A DNA stretch of 8,390 nucleotides from Actinomycetota bacterium. Lineage in GTDB: Bacteria > Actinomycetota > Acidimicrobiia > Acidimicrobiales > BP-101. Positions 6,488 to 8,390 of the stretch are shown here, one piece after another; position 1 is the first letter of the stretch, and each line of letters starts with the position of its first letter. A program made the translations under genes and the position numbers. The stretch covers positions 1 to 8,390 of the forward strand of contig JAUTXA010000209.1 in the NCBI GenBank assembly GCA_030838265.1, read 5' to 3'. The notes under the pieces are model-generated. The model ran no database searches. It saw only the letters and a list, made by a program, of their open reading frames with translations, and was not told the DNA's origin.

Positions 6488-6772
6488 CTAGGTGGTGGCC
6501 GAGCCGTCGTTGCGGCGTCCGAGAACGAACCACAGCACGCCGCCGATGACGATGATGGCCAGGATCACTCCGATGATGACGCCGGCGGAGTTGCTGCTCT
6601 TGTGGGACGCGTTGGTGCCCTTGGCGGTCGGGAGGTTGCCACCCGCGGTTAGCGAGCGGGGCGGAACGGTGTCATCGCCGTAGCCAGTTTGGGCATGGAC
6701 CGGGCCCACGAAAACCGTCAGAACCATGGCCGCGGCTGCGACGGCCATGACGAGGAGCTGCTTGAGTCGCAC
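6488..6772 (-). CDS. Small secreted protein with C-terminal membrane anchor, function unknown
   Basis: A 94-aa protein not assigned to a family. From the GTG at 6772 it begins with a typical Sec signal peptide: basic MRLK, a hydrophobic core to about residue 22, and VHA before a likely signal peptidase I cut after A27. A short polar, Gly/Ser/Thr/Asn-rich stretch (28-61) is followed by one hydrophobic helix (about 62-85) and a GRRND tail. The predicted topology is therefore outside-facing ectodomain, single membrane anchor and short cytoplasmic end. The start is chosen because GAAAGG (6779-6784) lies 6 nt before this GTG. A TTG at 6805 that overlaps the preceding stop would add 11 residues, has no ribosome site and spoils the signal peptide. 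An LPTAK sequence (47-51) is not a sortase LPXTG site. The gene follows the large membrane-protein gene by 29 nt, so the two are probably cotranscribed. Confidence 0.75.
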   Translation of the reverse strand: MRLKQLLVMAVAAAAMVLTVFVGPVHAQTGYGDDTVPPRSLTAGGNLPTAKGTNASHKSSNSAGVIIGVILAIIVIGGVLWFVLGRRNDGSATT

Positions 6773-6778
6773 GCTGAA

Positions 6779-6784
6779 CCTTTC
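6779..6784 (-). promoter_or_regulatory. Shine-Dalgarno site of the small exported protein gene
   Basis: GAAAGG on the minus strand with a 6-nt spacer to the GTG at 6772. It decides the start of the 94-aa protein and lies in the 29-nt gap after the preceding membrane-protein stop. Confidence 0.6.
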
Positions 6785-6801
6785 GTGGGGGCACAGATCA
6801 G

Positions 6802-8390
6802 TCAACTCACGGTAACCGAGCGTTGATGAGAGAACAATGACCTGCAGGCCACGACCACGCCGAAGATGGTCACGAGGTCACCGAGCAACACGACCAGCGC
6901 GGGCCAATACCAAATCGGCCCAGAGCCGGCCGGAAGGGCCAGCGTGCCGGCCCGCGACACCTTTGCCGCCTTTCGTCCTCGCAGCCATCCGGGCTGGCCC
7001 GACCGGAACCAGGTCGCGCGGCCCGAGGCCACCATGTGCTCGAGTGGCTGCACAGTTGCCGTTATGGCGAGCGACCCACCCGACTCAGTCACGACCGGAC
7101 CTCTCCATCCTTTGACGCGGTAGAGCCGAAGTCGGGGACCGACCTCGACCCGCGCCAGGCTGGGGTCGGAGTCAAGAGCGGTGTACGCATGCCAGTCGAC
7201 CTCTTCGAGCAGGACGACCCACCGAATGCCGAGGTCGTGCACCAGTGCCCCGACCGGTTGCCCGGAGCGGAGCCGCCGATCCGAGCGATCGAAGATGACA
7301 GCCCTTCGGTCAGCGCTCTCTTGCGCCGAACCCGGCACCTCTGGGTCGGAGGAGACAACGACATCGCCTCCCAGATAGTCCGGGAGCGGGTTCAGGACTC
7401 GCCGACCGCCGGCGTAACCGAGATCGAGATACTCGTGCCACGGGAGGCCGAGCACGGGGCCTGGCGCCACGCTGATGTGGCGACGCGCCTCGACGTAGGC
7501 CCGAGGAAACGAGCGCGGTTGGAGTCGCCCTCCAAGTCCCCAGAATCCAGGAAGGGCCAGCCCGACCGCCAGGGCGGCGACGCCGGCGGCGGGCAGCATC
7601 CGCGCCGCCCTTGGGAGGCGGCGTCCGAGCGCAACGGCACCTAGGACGCCCAGAGGAGCGAGCACGACCAACGCGAGGGCGAGGGTGCGCTGACCTTCGC
7701 GGAGGGGAGCGCCGACCGCGGTCTCGGCCAACCGCTCGTAGACGCCCTGGATGCCGGGAATCCCGCTCGCCATCGTGAGCGCCAGGCCGACGAGGCCGAG
7801 CCCGAGGACACGTCCCCGAACACCGACGCGCAGTTGACCGGCGCCAACGACGGCCAGGACCAGGAACACGAGCCCGATGCCAATCGCCCAGCCGCCCGCC
7901 AACCCGAGCTGGCTGGTGGCGCGCCAGAAGCCCCTCCCGGCCAGCAGGGCCGGCACGCCCTGCGGTCCGCGGAGATCCGTGCGAAAGCGCACCGAAGGAG
8001 CGACTCGGCCTGCGGAGATCGAGAGGATGAGCCCGGGGACCAGCCACGGCAGCTGACCGAGCAGCGTGGCGAGGGCGGCCCGCGTCGCCCCGCGGCGCCG
8101 ATCGGCGATCAACCCCACGGCCACAATCAGAACAGCGAAGACGCCACCCACGAACCCGGTGAAGCCCAACGCGCTCGACCAGATGACGATCATCCGCCAG
8201 TCGCGGGGTTCGAGGAGTTCTGGAATGGCCCACGGCAAGATGCCCACCGCGGCCACCAGGCCCCAGTGTCCCGCCCCCACCCGAGTCAGCAGGAACGGTG
8301 AGAGCGCGAAAACGGCGCCGGCGACCGCCTGGAGCGCGGTCGGGCAGCCCCAACGCGCCGCCAGTCGACAGGCTCCGGCGAAGGCGGCGG
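6802..8390 (-). CDS. Multi-pass membrane protein with extracytoplasmic domain, 5' end outside window
   Basis: The reading frame stays open to the window edge (528 aa visible), so the GTG at 8280 is only the first in-frame start inside the window. The residues before it (including FALSPFLLTR) continue a membrane protein. Numbered from that GTG, hydrophobic segments lie at about 5-20, 32-58, 66-90, 127-148, 157-172, 199-219, 229-247 and 458-480. Between the last two is a soluble domain of about 200 residues. It includes GPVLGLPWHEYLDLGY (274-289), LGIRWVVLLEEVDWHAY (350-366) and a closing RLRLYRV (383-389). A cluster of helices, then a mixed domain with a phrase meaning 'the position where the chain is visible', then a final helix recalls GT-C type or YfhO-like envelope glycosyltransferases. 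I see no diagnostic catalytic motif, and the N-terminal part where one would lie is missing. The family is therefore a suggestion only. The small exported protein gene follows after 29 nt. Confidence 0.7.
   Translation of the reverse strand, partial: AAFAGACRLAARWGCPTALQAVAGAVFALSPFLLTRVGAGHWGLVAAVGILPWAIPELLEPRDWRMIVIWSSALGFTGFVGGVFAVLIVAVGLIADRRRGATRAALATLLGQLPWLVPGLILSISAGRVAPSVRFRTDLRGPQGVPALLAGRGFWRATSQLGLAGGWAIGIGLVFLVLAVVGAGQLRVGVRGRVLGLGLVGLALTMASGIPGIQGVYERLAETAVGAPLREGQRTLALALVVLAPLGVLGAVALGRRLPRAARMLPAAGVAALAVGLALPGFWGLGGRLQPRSFPRAYVEARRHISVAPGPVLGLPWHEYLDLGYAGGRRVLNPLPDYLGGDVVVSSDPEVPGSAQESADRRAVIFDRSDRRLRSGQPVGALVHDLGIRWVVLLEEVDWHAYTALDSDPSLARVEVGPRLRLYRVKGWRGPVVTESGGSLAITATVQPLEHMVASGRATWFRSGQPGWLRGRKAAKVSRAGTLALPAGSGPIWYWPALVVLLGDLVTIFGVVVACRSLFSHQRSVTVS

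Noticed and set aside
6617..6634. LPTAK sequence before the C-terminal helix of the small protein, as a possible sortase signal
   Set aside because: It lacks the required Thr-Gly of LPXTG and lies over ten residues from the helix.
1..8390. tRNA, rRNA, CRISPR array, transposon or phage genes
   Set aside because: No repeat-spacer pattern, transposase or integrase motif, or RNA-gene signature was seen on reading both strands; nearly all sequence is accounted for by the listed genes.

Overview
This window comes from a GC-rich actinobacterium. The evidence is a WhiB-family iron-sulfur regulator (a family confined to Actinomycetota and their phages), strong third-position G/C bias, and several GTG starts. 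Placement below phylum is not secure; the fused LivM-LivG gene and the Tat-exported binding protein would suit an acidimicrobial-type lineage, but that is inference.

Layout. (1) 1-824, plus strand: a class I SAM-dependent methyltransferase whose real start codon probably lies one base outside the window. (2) 841-1101, minus strand: a small WhiB regulator, convergent with the methyltransferase and 16 bp from it. (3) 1102-1216: a short intergenic region holding a long imperfect inverted repeat. (4) 1217-6345, minus strand: a compact HAAT-type (branched-chain amino acid-like, Liv) ABC uptake operon. It is read as binding protein, LivH permease, a LivM permease fused to a LivG ATPase, then LivF ATPase. 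Junctions inside the operon are tight (TGA directly followed by GTG; ATGA overlap), except for a 33-nt gap after the binding-protein gene that contains two hairpins. (5) 6346-6487: the leader of this operon, with an inverted repeat flanked by a 10-bp direct repeat. (6) 6488-6772, minus strand: a small secreted, membrane-anchored protein of unknown function. (7) 6802-8390, minus strand: a large multi-pass membrane protein with an extracytoplasmic domain, cut off by the window edge.

How the genes work together. The binding protein is predicted to be exported by Tat and lipid-anchored. It would capture an amino acid or similar small solute and pass it to a LivH/LivM channel driven by the LivG domain and LivF. 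Fusing LivM to LivG fixes one permease:ATPase pairing. The hairpins after the binding-protein gene could let it be expressed in excess over the membrane parts, as is usual for such operons. The WhiB gene lies downstream on the same strand but is separated by the inverted repeat, so a functional link to the transporter is not shown. The membrane protein and small exported protein (29-nt gap, same strand) look like a separate transcription unit.

Overall this is a largely ordinary stretch of actinobacterial chromosome. I found no mobile element, CRISPR array, tRNA, rRNA or clearly new system. The points worth a second look are the hairpins, the fusion with its altered ATPase signature, the operon leader and the unknown membrane-protein pair.
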